From Planktophila turicensis (lineage in GTDB: Bacteria > Actinomycetota > Actinomycetes > Nanopelagicales > Nanopelagicaceae), in the NCBI GenBank assembly GCA_965234405.1, contig OZ248346.1: a DNA stretch of 64,000 nucleotides. One strand, 5' to 3'. A program made the position numbers and the translations under genes. This document shows, one piece after another, positions 63,068-64,000 of the stretch. Below the pieces are notes generated by a model that made no database searches, had not been told where the DNA came from, and saw only the letters and a program-made list of their open reading frames with translations. Each line of letters starts with the position of its first letter. The stretch's first letter is position 1.

Positions 63068-63081
63068 TCACAACCCACTTA
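63051..63081 (+). repeat. Right attachment-site-like direct repeat (31 bp)
   Basis: Exact copy of 58350-58380 without the rest of the tRNA: T-arm, acceptor 3' strand and CTTA. The TRIC gene's stop codon (63079-63081) is formed by its last three bases. Confidence 0.9.
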
Positions 63082-63684
63082 GGAAGTCTTGCTGAATTTT
63101 GGCAAGTGCAGGTCGAATTGGATTGAAATCACGCGAGTAAGAATTACAACCACTCCTCCAACAATTGCGCAGATATTGTCTCCGAAGCTGAATTGGTGAA
63201 GTGCCACAAAAGTAATTGAACCCATCAAGGCTGACGTTCCAATTGTCTCGCGGTGAAGCAAGACGGGCTCTAACTGGCATAGAACATCTCGCAAGAGCCC
63301 CCCAGTCACCGCCGTAATTACCCCCAAAAGAATTGCAGCAAACCAGGTGACATCCATTTCAAAGGCCAACTGGGTTCCAGACATGGTTGCAACCGCTAAT
63401 CCAAAAGTATCCATAATCAGCAAGGTCTTACCGATATGGGTCACGCGCCTGAAGACAAGAGTGATCACAACAGCTGCAATAACGCTTGCAACAATCCATG
63501 GATCAATAATCCAGATAGGTCGCATTCCTAGGAATACGTTACGAAGTGTTCCTCCAGATACAGATGCGATACCGGCGATGAAGGCGATGCCACCGTAATC
63601 AAGACCCTTATCTGCAGCAACGCGTGCCCCAACGAGTGCGAAGACGAAAGTAGAAAGTAGATCAAGGACGTGGAGCAAAGTCAT
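63079..63684 (-). CDS. TRIC/UPF0126 family membrane channel protein
   Basis: 201 aa from ATG 63684, seven TM helices arranged as two glycine-rich halves: GGIAFIAGIASVSGGTLRNVFLG and LLGVITAVTGGLLRDVLC (in part GGTLRNV, GGLLRDV), the family signature. Prokaryotic members conduct K+ or other cations. TACCCT (63691-63696) six bases before the ATG supports this leaderless start over the upstream frame to 63753. Its stop lies in the right repeat, so in the ancestral locus it ended against tRNA-Lys. Confidence 0.88.
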   Translation of the reverse strand: MTLLHVLDLLSTFVFALVGARVAADKGLDYGGIAFIAGIASVSGGTLRNVFLGMRPIWIIDPWIVASVIAAVVITLVFRRVTHIGKTLLIMDTFGLAVATMSGTQLAFEMDVTWFAAILLGVITAVTGGLLRDVLCQLEPVLLHRETIGTSALMGSITFVALHQFSFGDNICAIVGGVVVILTRVISIQFDLHLPKFSKTS

Positions 63685-63805
63685 GGGTACAGGGTACGGA
63701 TGTCTGACCGCTTGAGCCTGCACAAAACTGCAAAATAGTTTCATTTCCGTCACATTTTGCGTGTTTGGCTACCGGTATGACGGTGGCTTCCGTAGAGTTC
63801 CGCGC

Positions 63806-64000
63806 ATGTCGAAAACAACAGGACTCTCAACAGATAAGAATTGGTGGCGCCAAGCTGCCATCTACCAGATCTACCCACGCAGCTTCGCTGATTCAAATGG
63901 CGACGGCATCGGTGATATCAAGGGAATCACTTCACGCATTCCTTACTTGAAGTCACTTTCGATTGATGCAGTGTGGTTGAGTCCTTTCTATCCATCAGCT
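63806..64000 (+). CDS. GH13 alpha-glucosidase/alpha-amylase-family protein (C-terminus beyond window)
   Basis: First 65 codons: NWWRQAAIYQIYPRSFADSNGDGIGDIKGI...IDAVWLSPFYPSA, the N-terminal (beta/alpha)8 start and first conserved regions of GH13 subfamily enzymes such as alpha-glucosidase, oligo-1,6-glucosidase and trehalose synthase. TAGAGT (63793-63798) seven bases before the ATG suggests a leaderless mRNA. Carbohydrate use; exact substrate not readable from this fragment. Confidence 0.9.
   Translation, partial: MSKTTGLSTDKNWWRQAAIYQIYPRSFADSNGDGIGDIKGITSRIPYLKSLSIDAVWLSPFYPSA

Larger units (their letters stand above)
58378..63081. mobile_element. tRNA-Lys-anchored 4.7-kb genomic cassette (integrase not found)
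   Basis: Segment bounded by the 31-bp duplication of the tRNA-Lys 3' end. It contains four genes: two minus-strand exported/membrane proteins and a divergent two-component system. Removing one repeat and the intervening DNA would place tRNA-Lys directly next to the TRIC gene with both intact. No integrase, excisionase, transposase or replication gene is visible, so it is a decayed, trans-mobilised or recently minimised element. Confidence 0.75.

Overview
The window reads as chromosomal DNA of a small-genome, moderately AT-leaning actinobacterium. Gene content and order (ilvBNC-serA-leuB-ilvE, gatCAB, rplU-rpmA-obgE-proB, mreBCD-mrdA-rodA-rng, ndk-DUF4233-folC-valS, clpX, clpP1P2-tig, the conserved HNH protein, pstCAB, amt-glnK) fit a streamlined freshwater lineage of the 'Ca. 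Nanopelagicales' (acI/Planktophila) type. That placement is inference from gene order and style, not from a marker-gene search. Genes are tightly packed with many 1-4 bp overlaps.

Layout. 1-8.6 kb (minus strand): branched-chain amino acid and serine synthesis, with ilvD followed by an ilvB-N-C-serA-leuB-ilvE operon. The operon is headed by a Val/Ile-rich leader peptide and an attenuator-like terminator. 8.6-10.1 kb: an MFS exporter. 10.2-17.0 kb: gatCAB, proA, a beta-lactamase-fold hydrolase lying between proA and proB, and proB. 17.0-27.5 kb: obgE, rpmA, rplU, RNase E/G and the rod-shape/elongasome cluster. 27.5-37.7 kb: ndk, folC, valS, clpX, an MFS protein, clpP2/clpP1, trigger factor, tRNA-Pro and tRNA-Gly. 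37.9-48.9 kb: a collagen-like exported protein, another secreted protein, rpiB, trmB, pepN, a small membrane protein, an HNH protein, a short MscS, an ettA-thioesterase-MFS-globin run and tRNA-Arg. 49-53.3 kb: phosphate uptake (pstC-A-B, then pstS), with PHO-box-like repeats. 53.4-58.4 kb: orn, tRNA-His, ppa, amt-glnK, an SHMT-like PLP enzyme, a secreted HNH nuclease and tRNA-Lys.

The most unusual part is 58.35-63.08 kb. The last 31 bp of the tRNA-Lys region (T-arm, acceptor 3' strand and four following bases) are repeated exactly at 63051-63081. This brackets a 4.7-kb segment as an integrated, tRNA-anchored cassette with no recognisable integrase. The cassette carries a secreted WxL-like protein, a membrane protein resembling WxL-interacting (DUF916-type) proteins but with a histone-H1-like lysine-rich cytoplasmic tail, and a divergent LuxR-type response regulator plus multi-TM histidine kinase. 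Two 15-bp near-palindromes 22 bp apart lie in the divergent promoter region. This looks like a self-contained, signal-controlled surface-protein module. Beyond it lie a TRIC/UPF0126 channel gene and the start of a GH13 alpha-glucosidase.

A second theme is transcription start architecture. Many genes lack a Shine-Dalgarno sequence and show a TANNNT hexamer 6-8 bp before the start codon, which predicts leaderless or near-leaderless mRNAs. The ilv leader peptide itself appears to be one of them.
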